Of a DNA stretch of 64,000 nucleotides, positions 1 through 7,798 are shown in pieces. This DNA is from Sediminibacillus massiliensis. GTDB taxonomy: Bacteria; Bacillota; Bacilli; Bacillales; Amphibacillaceae. Numbering within the stretch: position 1 is the first letter of the stretch; each line of letters opens with the position of its first letter. The position numbers and the translations under genes are program-made. The stretch lies in the NCBI RefSeq assembly GCF_900156915.1, contig NZ_LT732535.1:3625240-3689239 (forward strand), given 5' to 3'. Under the pieces are notes generated by a model that saw only the letters and a program-made list of their open reading frames with translations, made no database searches and was not told the origin of the DNA.

Positions 1-1
1 T

Positions 2-526
2 TTGATATTAGGTTTCATCTGGCAGTTCATTTTCATCAGTGTTTTCGATGACATCGGAACAGCCCTCGGCATCGAGGCGTTGAGCGGCTGGTTGTCCACG
101 AAGAACACTGGGTTCTGGGGACTTGTGATTCTAACATGCTGGCAAATGGCCGGTTATATCATGATCATTTACATTGCATACTTGCAGAACATCCCGAAAG
201 AACTGATTGAAGCAGCGGAAATCGATGGAGCGAACAGCTGGCAGCGCCTGCGCCATATTACGTTCCCGCTAGTCGCACCTGCGTTCACGATCAGTATGTT
301 CTTGACGTTGTCTACGTCTTTTAAGATTTATGACCAGAACCTGTCGCTGACAAATGGTGGTCCGTTTAACTCGACCCAGATGGTGGCGATGGAAATCGTC
401 AAAACGGCGTTCAACGAAAACAACATGGCATATGCCCAGGCGAAAGGGATCATTTTCTTCGTGATTGTGGCGGCAATCGCCATTACGCAAGTGTATTACA
501 ATAAAAAACGGGAGGTCGAAATGTAA
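2..526 (+). CDS. Sugar ABC transporter permease, MalF/UgpA type (5' truncated by window edge)
   Basis: Inner-membrane permease subunit of a CUT1 carbohydrate importer; only the C-terminal 174 residues are visible and the reading frame is open to the window edge, so the apparent TTG at position 2 is unlikely to be the real start. The cytoplasmic EAA loop that docks the ATPase is present (KELIEAAEIDGANSWQ, roughly residues 66-81 of the fragment), between hydrophobic helices. The stop codon overlaps the next permease start (TAATG), showing tight coupling. With the following GH13 and GH32 genes it probably imports sucrose-like or fructo/gluco-oligosaccharides; the substrate is inferred from context only. 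No ATP-binding subunit is encoded nearby, as is usual for Bacillus CUT1 systems served by a shared MsmX-type ATPase. Confidence 0.92.
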   Translation: MILGFIWQFIFISVFDDIGTALGIEALSGWLSTKNTGFWGLVILTCWQMAGYIMIIYIAYLQNIPKELIEAAEIDGANSWQRLRHITFPLVAPAFTISMFLTLSTSFKIYDQNLSLTNGGPFNSTQMVAMEIVKTAFNENNMAYAQAKGIIFFVIVAAIAITQVYYNKKREVEM

Positions 527-1407
527 TGAAAAGCACCGAACTGAGCGGCGGCCGGATTGCAGCCCAAAGCAAATCGAAAGGCTTGAAGCTGGACAAAACA
601 AAACGCAACTTGATCATTATTGAAATCGTCGGCCTGTTGATCGCCTTGTTGTGGCTGTCCCCGTTTTATTTAATGCTTGTCAATGCTTTCAAAACGAAAC
701 GCGAGATCTTTGAAGGGGTACTCGGGCTTCCGACAGCCTTGACGTCAGAGAACTTCGTCAATGCGTTCATTGATTTGAACTTTATGTCGTCCCTGTTCAA
801 CTCGCTGTTGGTCACAGGTGCCAGTGTGGCTATTATCATCCTTTGTTCCTCCATGGCAGGGTATGCTTTGGCGAGGAACAAGAGTAAGTTGAGCGGTGCC
901 CTGCTGCTTGTATTCGTTTCCGCGATGTTGATTCCGTTTCAATCGGTGATGATTCCCTTGGTCTCCTTGTTCGGGCAGGTGGAAATGCTGAACCGTGCCG
1001 GCCTGATCTTCATGTATCTTGGTTTCGGATGCAGTTTGTCGATCTTCCTTTATCACGGGGCAATGACAGGTATCTCCAAAAGTTTGGATGAAGCAGCGAT
1101 CATTGACGGAGCGAACAAATTCCAGACGTTCTGGTACATTATTTTTCCGTTATTGAAACCCATTTCTGTGACAGTGGCGATCTTGAACGTTATCTGGATC
1201 TGGAATGATTACCTGCTTCCATCGTTGGTATTGGAAGAAGCGAATGCGACGATTCCGTTGAAGATGTTCTATTTCTTCGGTCAATATACCAAACAGTGGC
1301 ATTTGGCGCTGGCAGGATTGACGATTGCGATCATCCCGGTCATCATCGGTTACTTCTTCGCCCAGAAGCAAATCATTGACGGGGTTTCCGAAGGGGCCGT
1401 CAAATAG
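526..1407 (+). CDS. Sugar ABC transporter permease, MalG/UgpE type
   Basis: Second membrane subunit of the same CUT1 importer, 293 residues, the usual length of MalG-like proteins. Six hydrophobic segments can be followed from about residue 28 to the C-terminus, and the EAA loop SLDEAAIIDGANKFQTF lies near residues 186-202. The ATG overlaps the stop of the upstream permease by one base and is preceded by GGGAGG inside that gene, so the two are translationally coupled. The 91-base gap to the following alpha-glucosidase contains no terminator, so the four genes are probably one transcript. The N-terminal 30 residues are basic and cytoplasmic. Confidence 0.94.
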   Translation: MKSTELSGGRIAAQSKSKGLKLDKTKRNLIIIEIVGLLIALLWLSPFYLMLVNAFKTKREIFEGVLGLPTALTSENFVNAFIDLNFMSSLFNSLLVTGASVAIIILCSSMAGYALARNKSKLSGALLLVFVSAMLIPFQSVMIPLVSLFGQVEMLNRAGLIFMYLGFGCSLSIFLYHGAMTGISKSLDEAAIIDGANKFQTFWYIIFPLLKPISVTVAILNVIWIWNDYLLPSLVLEEANATIPLKMFYFFGQYTKQWHLALAGLTIAIIPVIIGYFFAQKQIIDGVSEGAVK

Positions 1408-1498
1408 CTGCAGCATAAAGGAAATGAACGGACTATTCAGGTAATATATAATCAAGAACAATAAATGAGTAAAGAAGGCTGATGGAGGAGGTACGCAC

Positions 1499-3172
1499 AT
1501 GAACAAAAAATGGTGGAAAGAAGCGGTAGCATATCAAATTTACCCTCGTAGTTTCAAAGATTCGAATGGTGATGGAATCGGTGATATCCAGGGCGTGATT
1601 TCCAAATTGGATTATATAAAGGAATTGGGGATCGATGTCATTTGGATTTGCCCCATATACAAATCACCAAACGATGATAACGGATACGATATAAGTGACT
1701 ACAGAGGAATTGATCCGGAATTTGGAACAATGGAGGATTTTGATCAATTATTGGAGGAAGTCCATAAACGTGGCATGAGATTGATAATGGATTTGGTTAT
1801 TAACCACACCTCGGATGAGCATCCTTGGTTTATCGAATCACGATCATCCAAAGACAATCCATACAGAGACTATTATATTTGGCATCCCGGCAAAGACGGA
1901 AAAGAGCCGAATAACTGGGAATCCATTTTTGGCGGCTCGGCATGGGAATACGACAACAAGACAGAAGAATATTTCATGCATGTTTTTTCCAGGAAGCAGC
2001 CTGATTTAAATTGGGAAAATCCGGACGTGCGGAAAGAGTTATACAAGATGATTAACTGGTGGCTCGATAAGGGAATCGATGGTTTCCGAATTGATGCAAT
2101 TTCCCACATCAAAAAAGTAGATGGGTTTCCGAACCTGCCTAATCCTGAAAAGAAGAAATACGTCCCATCCCTTGACGGTCATATGAATCAGGAAGGAATT
2201 CAGGAATTATTGGAAGAATTGAGACAGGAAACATTTGACCATTATGACATCATGACTGTCGGTGAAGCTAATGGGGTGACAGTCGAAGAAGCCGATGACT
2301 GGGTAGGAGAAGAAAACGGAAAATTCAATATGATTTTTCAATTCGAACACCTCAAATTGTGGGGGAAAAGTGCTGCAGGAGGCATTGATATTCATGCCCT
2401 GAAAAAAACACTTACAAAATGGCAGACAGGTCTTAACGGTGCCGGATGGAACGCATTGTTTCTCGAAAACCACGATTTGCCCCGTTCTGTATCCGTCTGG
2501 GCAGACGATGAAGAACTAAGAGATAAGTCGGCAAAATGCTTGGCAACGATGTATTTTCTGATGCAGGGTACACCTTTTATCTATCAGGGACAAGAAATCG
2601 GAATGACCAATGTACAGTTTGACTCCATTGAAGATTACAATGATGTCGCAATCAAAAATTTATACTGTAATGAGATTGAAGAGGGAAAATCTCATCAGGA
2701 GATCATGGAAGTCATTTGGAAAACCGGACGGGATAATTCGCGTACACCAATGCAGTGGAATGCAGAGGAAAATGCAGGGTTCACTACAGGCACGCCTTGG
2801 TTGAAGACAAACCCGAACTATAAAGAAATCAATGTGGAGCAGGCAAAAAAAGATCCGAATTCCATCTATCACTATTACAAAAATCTAATCGATTTGAGAA
2901 GAGAAGAAGATGCACTTATTTATGGCGATTATGAATTGGTTTTAGAGGATCATGACAGCATTTATGCCTATACACGCACGCTTGGAGAGGAATTGTTCCT
3001 CGTCGTTACCAATTTGTTTAATACAGAAGCCGCCTTCGAATTCGAAGTTCCGGAGGATTTACAAGGCAAAAGTATCGAGCTGGCTATGGCTAACTATGTT
3101 ACTGATCCAGAAGAGGAATGGAATGAAACTACGTTTAAACCATACGAAGCAAGAGTATATAAATTGAAATAA
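1499..3172 (+). CDS. GH13 alpha-glucosidase (oligo-1,6-glucosidase/MalL family)
   Basis: Cytoplasmic retaining glycosidase that removes glucose from the non-reducing end of imported oligosaccharides. The 557 residues match the usual length of GH13 subfamily 31 enzymes. The four conserved regions are visible: DLVINH (98-103), GFRIDAISH (195-203) with nucleophile Asp199, VGEANGV (254-260) with acid/base Glu256, and LENHDLPR (322-329) with Asp326. The residue after the nucleophile is Ala200; in this family Val there is linked to alpha-1,6 preference and Ala to alpha-1,4 preference, so I infer an alpha-1,4 or sucrose-type specificity rather than isomaltase. ATG is preceded by GGAGGAGG. The GH32 gene follows 39 bases later. 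No signal peptide is seen. Confidence 0.93.
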   Translation: MNKKWWKEAVAYQIYPRSFKDSNGDGIGDIQGVISKLDYIKELGIDVIWICPIYKSPNDDNGYDISDYRGIDPEFGTMEDFDQLLEEVHKRGMRLIMDLVINHTSDEHPWFIESRSSKDNPYRDYYIWHPGKDGKEPNNWESIFGGSAWEYDNKTEEYFMHVFSRKQPDLNWENPDVRKELYKMINWWLDKGIDGFRIDAISHIKKVDGFPNLPNPEKKKYVPSLDGHMNQEGIQELLEELRQETFDHYDIMTVGEANGVTVEEADDWVGEENGKFNMIFQFEHLKLWGKSAAGGIDIHALKKTLTKWQTGLNGAGWNALFLENHDLPRSVSVWADDEELRDKSAKCLATMYFLMQGTPFIYQGQEIGMTNVQFDSIEDYNDVAIKNLYCNEIEEGKSHQEIMEVIWKTGRDNSRTPMQWNAEENAGFTTGTPWLKTNPNYKEINVEQAKKDPNSIYHYYKNLIDLRREEDALIYGDYELVLEDHDSIYAYTRTLGEELFLVVTNLFNTEAAFEFEVPEDLQGKSIELAMANYVTDPEEEWNETTFKPYEARVYKLK

Positions 3173-3211
3173 TTCAGACATCAACGGAATAAAGGCAGGG
3201 GGGACGGGAAG

Positions 3212-4678
3212 ATGGAAATATTCCAGGACCGAATCAAGGACGCAGAGGAGGCGGTATCCCGATTAAAGGATAGCGTAAAAGAACATCAGTGGCGGCTTCG
3301 GTATCATGTAGTGCCACCTGCAGGTTGGATGAACGACCCGAATGGATTTTGTTTCTATAAAGGTGAATACCACTTATTCTATCAGCACCATCCTTTCGGG
3401 CCTGAATGGGGCCCGATGCACTGGGGACATGTAAAAAGTAAAGACATGGTCAATTGGGAGTACTTGCCTATCGCTATGGCTCCGAGTGAAGATTATGATA
3501 AAGACGGTTGTTTTTCTGGCAGTGCCATCGAAAAAGACGGCAAGCTTTACTTGATTTACACCGGAAACGTTTGGATCGACGGAAAAGAAGATGAGGATTT
3601 AAAGCAAGTTCAGGCCATTGCTGTCAGCGAGGACGGCATCCATTTTAAAAAGCTGGCGGGAAATCCAGTCATCGAGAAAATACCTGAAGGTGATATTAAC
3701 AAATACCATTTTCGGGATCCAAAGGTTTGGAAGCATGAAGACTTCTATTATATGGTACTTGGCTCGAAAACAAACAATAATACAGGCCAGGCATTATTAT
3801 ATCGATCGAAGAGTTTGCTGGATTGGGAATTTGTTTCTGTCATGGCAAAGGGTGAAGGGAACTTCGGATTCATGTGGGAATGCCCGGATCTGTTTGAACT
3901 GGATGGTAAGGATGTTCTGGTCATGTCTCCGCAGGGAATGAAGCCGGAAGGGAACAAATATCATAATCTACATCAATCCGGTTATCTAATCGGTGAATTA
4001 AACTATCAAACTGGTGAACTGCAATATGGGGACTTTCATATGCTTGATCATGGATTTGATTTTTACGCTCCGCAAACTATGATTGATGACAAAGGACGCC
4101 GTATTATGGTTGCCTGGATGGATATGTGGGAAAGCGTAATGCCGACACAAACATCCGGCTATGCCGGAGCGATGACAATTCCCAGACTTGTCACCAGCAG
4201 CAATGGTCGATTATATACGACACCGGTTCCGGAATTGCAGCAGCTCCGTAAAACCCTTGTTGAGCACCAACATGTAACGGTGGCGGAGGAAACATGGCTT
4301 GATGGTGTGCATGGTGACTGTTTCGAGCTTATAACAAGGATAGATATTCGGAATGCATCAAGTTTTGGTATCAAACTCCGTGTTAATAAAGAAACCGGCC
4401 AGGAAACAGTGCTACAGTTTGATAAACAATCTGGAAAGGTTACCCTGGACAGGAACAAATCGGGGACAGGAGCTGGAGGCACAAGAGAAACAGAAGTTAC
4501 GATGCATAAAAACCTTGATCTGCAAATTTTCGTCGACAAATCTTCTGTTGAAGTATTTATCAACCGGGGTGAAAAGGTAATGAGTGCCAGAATTTACCCC
4601 GATGAGCAGGCGACAGGAGTTTTCTTCTTTGCAGATGAACCAGTCAAACTTACTGAACTAAAGAAATGGGACTTGTAA
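3212..4678 (+). CDS. GH32 beta-fructofuranosidase / sucrose-6-phosphate hydrolase
   Basis: Cytoplasmic fructosidase, 488 residues, typical of SacA/ScrB-like enzymes. The catalytic triad of GH32 is present: WMNDPNG (39-45) with nucleophile Asp42, FRDP (167-170) with the transition-state Asp169, and ECPD (223-226) with acid/base Glu223. The C-terminal beta-sandwich follows from about residue 340. There is no signal peptide, so the substrate must be imported. The neighbours are an ABC importer rather than a PTS, so the natural substrate is more likely an unphosphorylated fructo-oligosaccharide or sucrose than sucrose-6-phosphate; that is inference. A strong terminator closes the transcript just downstream. 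Confidence 0.93.
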   Translation: MEIFQDRIKDAEEAVSRLKDSVKEHQWRLRYHVVPPAGWMNDPNGFCFYKGEYHLFYQHHPFGPEWGPMHWGHVKSKDMVNWEYLPIAMAPSEDYDKDGCFSGSAIEKDGKLYLIYTGNVWIDGKEDEDLKQVQAIAVSEDGIHFKKLAGNPVIEKIPEGDINKYHFRDPKVWKHEDFYYMVLGSKTNNNTGQALLYRSKSLLDWEFVSVMAKGEGNFGFMWECPDLFELDGKDVLVMSPQGMKPEGNKYHNLHQSGYLIGELNYQTGELQYGDFHMLDHGFDFYAPQTMIDDKGRRIMVAWMDMWESVMPTQTSGYAGAMTIPRLVTSSNGRLYTTPVPELQQLRKTLVEHQHVTVAEETWLDGVHGDCFELITRIDIRNASSFGIKLRVNKETGQETVLQFDKQSGKVTLDRNKSGTGAGGTRETEVTMHKNLDLQIFVDKSSVEVFINRGEKVMSARIYPDEQATGVFFFADEPVKLTELKKWDL

Positions 4679-4696
4679 TCACCGTCCTTACCAAAT

Positions 4697-4736
4697 AAAA
4701 AAAGGTAGAAACTTGCTTCGTTTCTACCTTTTTTTT
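4697..4736. terminator. Bidirectional intrinsic terminator
   Basis: An A-run, the stem GGTAGAAAC / GTTTCTACC around a 6-base loop, then a T-run. The A and T runs on both sides let it end the rightward GH32 transcript and the leftward small ORF whose stop codon lies two bases away. Confidence 0.9.
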
Positions 4737-4737
4737 A

Positions 4738-4848
4738 CTAGTTTCTATATTTAATTGACTCGTCCGCGCGTTTGGCCACGACCATTAGGCTCATGATAAA
4801 TAAGGTTGTCATGCTTCCTGCAAATAGACCTAAGATAAAACCAGCCAA
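4738..4848 (-). CDS. 36-residue small membrane protein, DUF3789-like
   Basis: A short leftward ORF starting at TTG (4848) and ending at TAG. It begins MAGFILGLFAGSMTTLF, continues with a hydrophobic stretch to VVAK, and ends in a short charged tail RADESIKYRN. One transmembrane helix with few charges before it and a basic/acidic C-terminal tail is the pattern of the tiny DUF3789 proteins of Firmicutes; function unknown. The start is supported by a textbook AAAGGAGG placed 8 bases upstream, and the terminator at 4697-4736 lies immediately after the stop. It stands alone between a rightward sugar operon and a leftward xylan operon. Assignment to DUF3789 is from memory of the family pattern, not a search. 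Confidence 0.68.
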   Translation of the reverse strand: MAGFILGLFAGSMTTLFIMSLMVVAKRADESIKYRN

Positions 4849-4931
4849 TGTGGAAGCCTCCTTTAAGCTTTGATGGTACTATTATTTCCAGTCTTGAGTC
4901 AGCTTAAACACGCGTGGCCACCCTTTTCATG

Positions 4932-5777
4932 TCAGTAACTTACATAGTCCCTCCATCTATGGACAGGGTTCCAATCAAGCAATTCTTTCGCTTTGCGGTT
5001 GTTCAGTAAAGTTTGGTATCCTTCGACAGATCCGCGAATTTCCACATTTGGAAAACGTTTGGCCATCAATTCCCTGCTTTCTATATCCATACTTGTTTCA
5101 TCAGCTGCCAGGTTCACAGCCACCGCACCAAGTCCGTCTTTTTCAATAGCTTTCATGCAGGCGGAAGCAATGTCTCTTGTATCGATGTAACTCCACAAAA
5201 TCACATCCCGCTGAAATGGGTCATGGATGAAGGATGGGAATTTTTCGTACATTTCCGGAGCGATAACATTGCCAAGCCGGAAGGATACTACCTGCATGCC
5301 TGTTCTCCTGTTGAAAGATTCTGCCGTCTTCTCATTGACAATCTTGGATAAACCGTAGCTGTCTTCAGGGAGTTGCGGGTGCTCTTCATCGATTGGGACG
5401 TATTGCGGTTCCAAAGGACTTTTGGCAAAACAAATCCCGTAAGAAGATTCACTTGAAGCGAGGACAACCTTTTGGATGCCCAATCCGGCTGCAGCTTCCA
5501 GAATATTGTAAGTGGACATGACATTGTTTTGAAAGGTCACTTCGTTTGGAAAGTCATAGGCTCGGGGGATAGCTGCTAAGTGCACAACTGCATCTGCGCC
5601 TTCCAATACCCCGTATACTTCTCCAAGATTTTTCAAATCGGCGACCATCGTATGGCACAACCCATTCTCAGGCACCGCCAAGTCACAATTTAATACGTCA
5701 TACCCTTGTTCGATAAATTCTTTTATTACTGTCCGGCCTACAAGGCCATTTCCGCCTGTTACTACTACTTTTTTCAC
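4932..5777 (-). CDS. NAD(P)-dependent epimerase/dehydratase (extended SDR)
   Basis: Extended short-chain dehydrogenase of 281 residues with the N-terminal dinucleotide-binding motif TGGNGLVG (7-14), the acidic end of strand 2 (NCD), the HLAAIP segment near residue 68, the SSESSYG segment, and the catalytic YGLSK (Tyr-x-x-x-Lys) near residue 141. Such proteins oxidise or epimerise sugars or nucleotide sugars; the substrate is not readable from sequence. The start is GTG with AGGAGAGG upstream. It is the last gene of a leftward three-gene operon behind a VOC protein (24-base gap) and the GH8 xylo-oligosaccharide hydrolase, which suggests a role in handling a xylan-derived sugar. Confidence 0.82.
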   Translation of the reverse strand: MKKVVVTGGNGLVGRTVIKEFIEQGYDVLNCDLAVPENGLCHTMVADLKNLGEVYGVLEGADAVVHLAAIPRAYDFPNEVTFQNNVMSTYNILEAAAGLGIQKVVLASSESSYGICFAKSPLEPQYVPIDEEHPQLPEDSYGLSKIVNEKTAESFNRRTGMQVVSFRLGNVIAPEMYEKFPSFIHDPFQRDVILWSYIDTRDIASACMKAIEKDGLGAVAVNLAADETSMDIESRELMAKRFPNVEIRGSVEGYQTLLNNRKAKELLDWNPVHRWRDYVSY

Positions 5778-5801
5778 TAATTTCCTCTCCTTGTCATCTA
5801 A

Positions 5802-6215
5802 TTATTCATACCATTGCGATTGCGGGGAGTCTTGCATAATCTGCATAAATTCAATCCGGTTTCCGTCCGGATCTTTTGCCCAGCACTGGTAGTTGGAATC
5901 TTTTGCTTTCTTTGGCTCTACATCAAGCTTGATGTCATTGTTTTTAAGATGACTGGCGATTTCTTCGATACTTGTGACTTCCAGGCAAAGGTGGTCGACG
6001 CCTATTTGATTTTCGGTAGTTTCCGGCTTGTTTTTACCACCATAAAATAATTCTATAAACTGGCCTGGGCCCGCTTTAACATAGACAATCCAAGGGTTAT
6101 CCTGGTCATCATGAATCTCAAAAGCTTTCGTGAATTGAAGAACATCACAGTAAAAATGCAAGGATCGCTCCATGTCCTCTACTTTCAATGCAATATGTCC
6201 AATACCTTTGATCAT
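5802..6215 (-). CDS. VOC/glyoxalase family protein
   Basis: Vicinal-oxygen-chelate fold protein, 137 residues from the chosen start MIKGIGHIALKV. The two beta-alpha-beta-beta-beta halves are visible: IKGIGHIALKVEDMERSLHFY and then IGVDHLCLEV with the closing WAKDPDGNRIEFMQ. Candidate metal ligands are the His of GHIAL, the Glu of QFIELF, the His of VDHLCL and the Glu of RIEFMQ. An upstream in-frame ATG at 6230 overlaps its own ribosome site; GGAGG sits 8 bases before the ATG at 6215, so that start is preferred. Function is unknown; it lies between the GH8 gene and the epimerase and is likely a lyase, isomerase or dioxygenase-like enzyme of that pathway. Confidence 0.85.
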   Translation of the reverse strand: MIKGIGHIALKVEDMERSLHFYCDVLQFTKAFEIHDDQDNPWIVYVKAGPGQFIELFYGGKNKPETTENQIGVDHLCLEVTSIEEIASHLKNNDIKLDVEPKKAKDSNYQCWAKDPDGNRIEFMQIMQDSPQSQWYE

Positions 6216-6249
6216 TGTCATTTCCTCCATTCTTTGTCCATGGATGCTC

Positions 6250-7383
6250 TTAAACTTGTCCCGGCATCCAGATCTTATAATTTCCGCTCAAAGCCAGCAG
6301 GCTAAAAAAATACAGGCAATTGTCATAATAACGTCTTTCACCTGTCCTGACAGGTGTTTTCCAAAACAGTTCGACACATTTTCTGGCGTTCGGTCCAGAC
6401 GTAGCGAGAGAAGCCATGGCATTCGAAGCGATAAGGCCGACCGGATGAAGAGACTTTTCTTCGAATGGTTCTCCGGCGATTGTGTATCTTCGGTAATCAT
6501 CCGGGTCTTTGTCGGCGAAGAAAGCTTGAATCTTTTCAGCTACTTCGACAGGACAGTCTTGATCTCTAAACCATTCATAATCGAGGCCGATGTTGGAGGC
6601 GACACGGTACGAATCACTGAAAAAATGGCCATATCCTTTCTCGTCGTTCGGTGTTCCGTCATAGTACGCATATTCCGGTGCAAGGCCAGTTTCCGGGTGG
6701 GTGGATAACTTTATATATTCCCTGCTGGCAACGGCAGCTTCTTTCCAAAACTGTCTATCTTCAGGATTGGCCCATAAAGCAAACAATTCGTAAAAGTGGG
6801 GAAGGTGATAGGATGGATCACTGAATTCCACGTTCGGAACGAATTTTATCAGCTTATTGTCCGGATTCCACATAGGGTACCCGTTGCTTTTCTCTCCTTT
6901 ATGTAAGCAGTCATGAAGCAGTTGTCTGGCTTGTTCTCCATAGTTGAAAGGGGCATGATCGTCTCCCCAGCGATGGGAGGCAAAAAATAAAGCAAGCGCA
7001 AAATACTCTTCTCCATCTGGTGCAGGTCCATTAGCACGTTTTGATCCATCAGGATTACATGACCAGGCAAAATAACCAGCATTTTCTCCTTCATTCATAT
7101 ACATATTTTTCCTTGTCCACTTCCACAGTCTGTCGAAGACATCCTTTTTGTCCATTTGGACTGCCATCATCATTCCATAGGACATGCCTTCTGTCCGTAC
7201 ATCAAGATTCCCGGTATCCAGCATGTAAGCTTCATCATTGCTTGGTTCATAGTAAATCTGTGTTTCCGGATATTCTGGAGAAAACAACCTGTGCCAAGTA
7301 TCTTCCAACTTATCGTTTATATCCGATACGGCATATCCGTACTCTTTTAATAGATTACGATATGTTGTCTGTTGCGGAATCAT
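6250..7383 (-). CDS. GH8 reducing-end xylose-releasing exo-oligoxylanase
   Basis: Cytoplasmic inverting GH8 enzyme that removes xylose from the reducing end of xylo-oligosaccharides. At 377 residues with no signal peptide it matches the Rex type (Bacillus halodurans BH2105 is the reference) rather than secreted GH8 endoglucanases. RTEGMSYGM carries the general acid Glu65, and FFSDSYRVASNIG carries the probable base Asp257; the spacing fits the Glu70/Asp263 pair of the reference enzyme. The ATG at 7383 follows GGAGGGAG. It is the first gene of the leftward operon with the VOC protein and epimerase, and diverges from the GH38 mannosidase gene. Confidence 0.9.
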   Translation of the reverse strand: MIPQQTTYRNLLKEYGYAVSDINDKLEDTWHRLFSPEYPETQIYYEPSNDEAYMLDTGNLDVRTEGMSYGMMMAVQMDKKDVFDRLWKWTRKNMYMNEGENAGYFAWSCNPDGSKRANGPAPDGEEYFALALFFASHRWGDDHAPFNYGEQARQLLHDCLHKGEKSNGYPMWNPDNKLIKFVPNVEFSDPSYHLPHFYELFALWANPEDRQFWKEAAVASREYIKLSTHPETGLAPEYAYYDGTPNDEKGYGHFFSDSYRVASNIGLDYEWFRDQDCPVEVAEKIQAFFADKDPDDYRRYTIAGEPFEEKSLHPVGLIASNAMASLATSGPNARKCVELFWKTPVRTGERRYYDNCLYFFSLLALSGNYKIWMPGQV

Positions 7384-7798
7384 TCTATCACTCTCCCTCC
7401 TGGTAAGTAGATTATTTTATCGATCCTATTCATCATATCCTATTGATCTATTCAAATAAAATAAACCGCTTACAATTTTAGAGGAGGGTAGCGACCTTGG
7501 TTACCCTTGAAAAAATCATGAACAGGAAATCATTCTTCTAAGTCCATATGATCACCTGCACATGAATATTTCTGTTACTCATATTATACGGCTAAATCTT
7601 TTTACTGAAAATTCAAAAGGATAGTTTTCCAAGGAAGGGCGATATTTGTTGGCATTTTTCATGCTTATAATTCGAAATATTCTAAAAATATATTAATATA
7701 GCAAGTATAAGGTGTTTAGAATTTCCATCGGGGAGACCATACTTGTCGATTTGAATCAAATTGGAATAAGGCGAAATCATTTCTAAAGGGGAGTGTTT
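7384..7798. promoter_or_regulatory. Divergent promoter region between GH8 and GH38 genes
   Basis: No gene is seen in these 415 bases. They must hold the leftward GH8 promoter and the rightward GH38 promoter. AT-rich sequence around 7670-7715 probably holds the rightward promoter, but no convincing -35/-10 pair stands out. A candidate cre is listed separately. Confidence 0.5.
7461..7474 (-). promoter_or_regulatory. Candidate CcpA site (cre) upstream of GH8 gene
   Basis: On the minus strand the sequence reads TGTAAGCGGTTTAT, matching the first ten positions of the cre consensus TGWAANCGNTNWCA and failing at the last CA. It lies about 80 bases upstream of the GH8 start, where repression of the operon would be expected. 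Confidence 0.45.

Noticed and set aside
1408-1498. Promoter or terminator between the permease and GH13 gene
   Set aside because: No stem with a T-run and no good -35/-10 pair; treated as intra-operon spacing.
6172-6708. 178-codon ORF opposite the GH8 gene
   Set aside because: Overlaps the conserved GH8 C-terminus and the VOC gene start on the other strand; no ribosome site.
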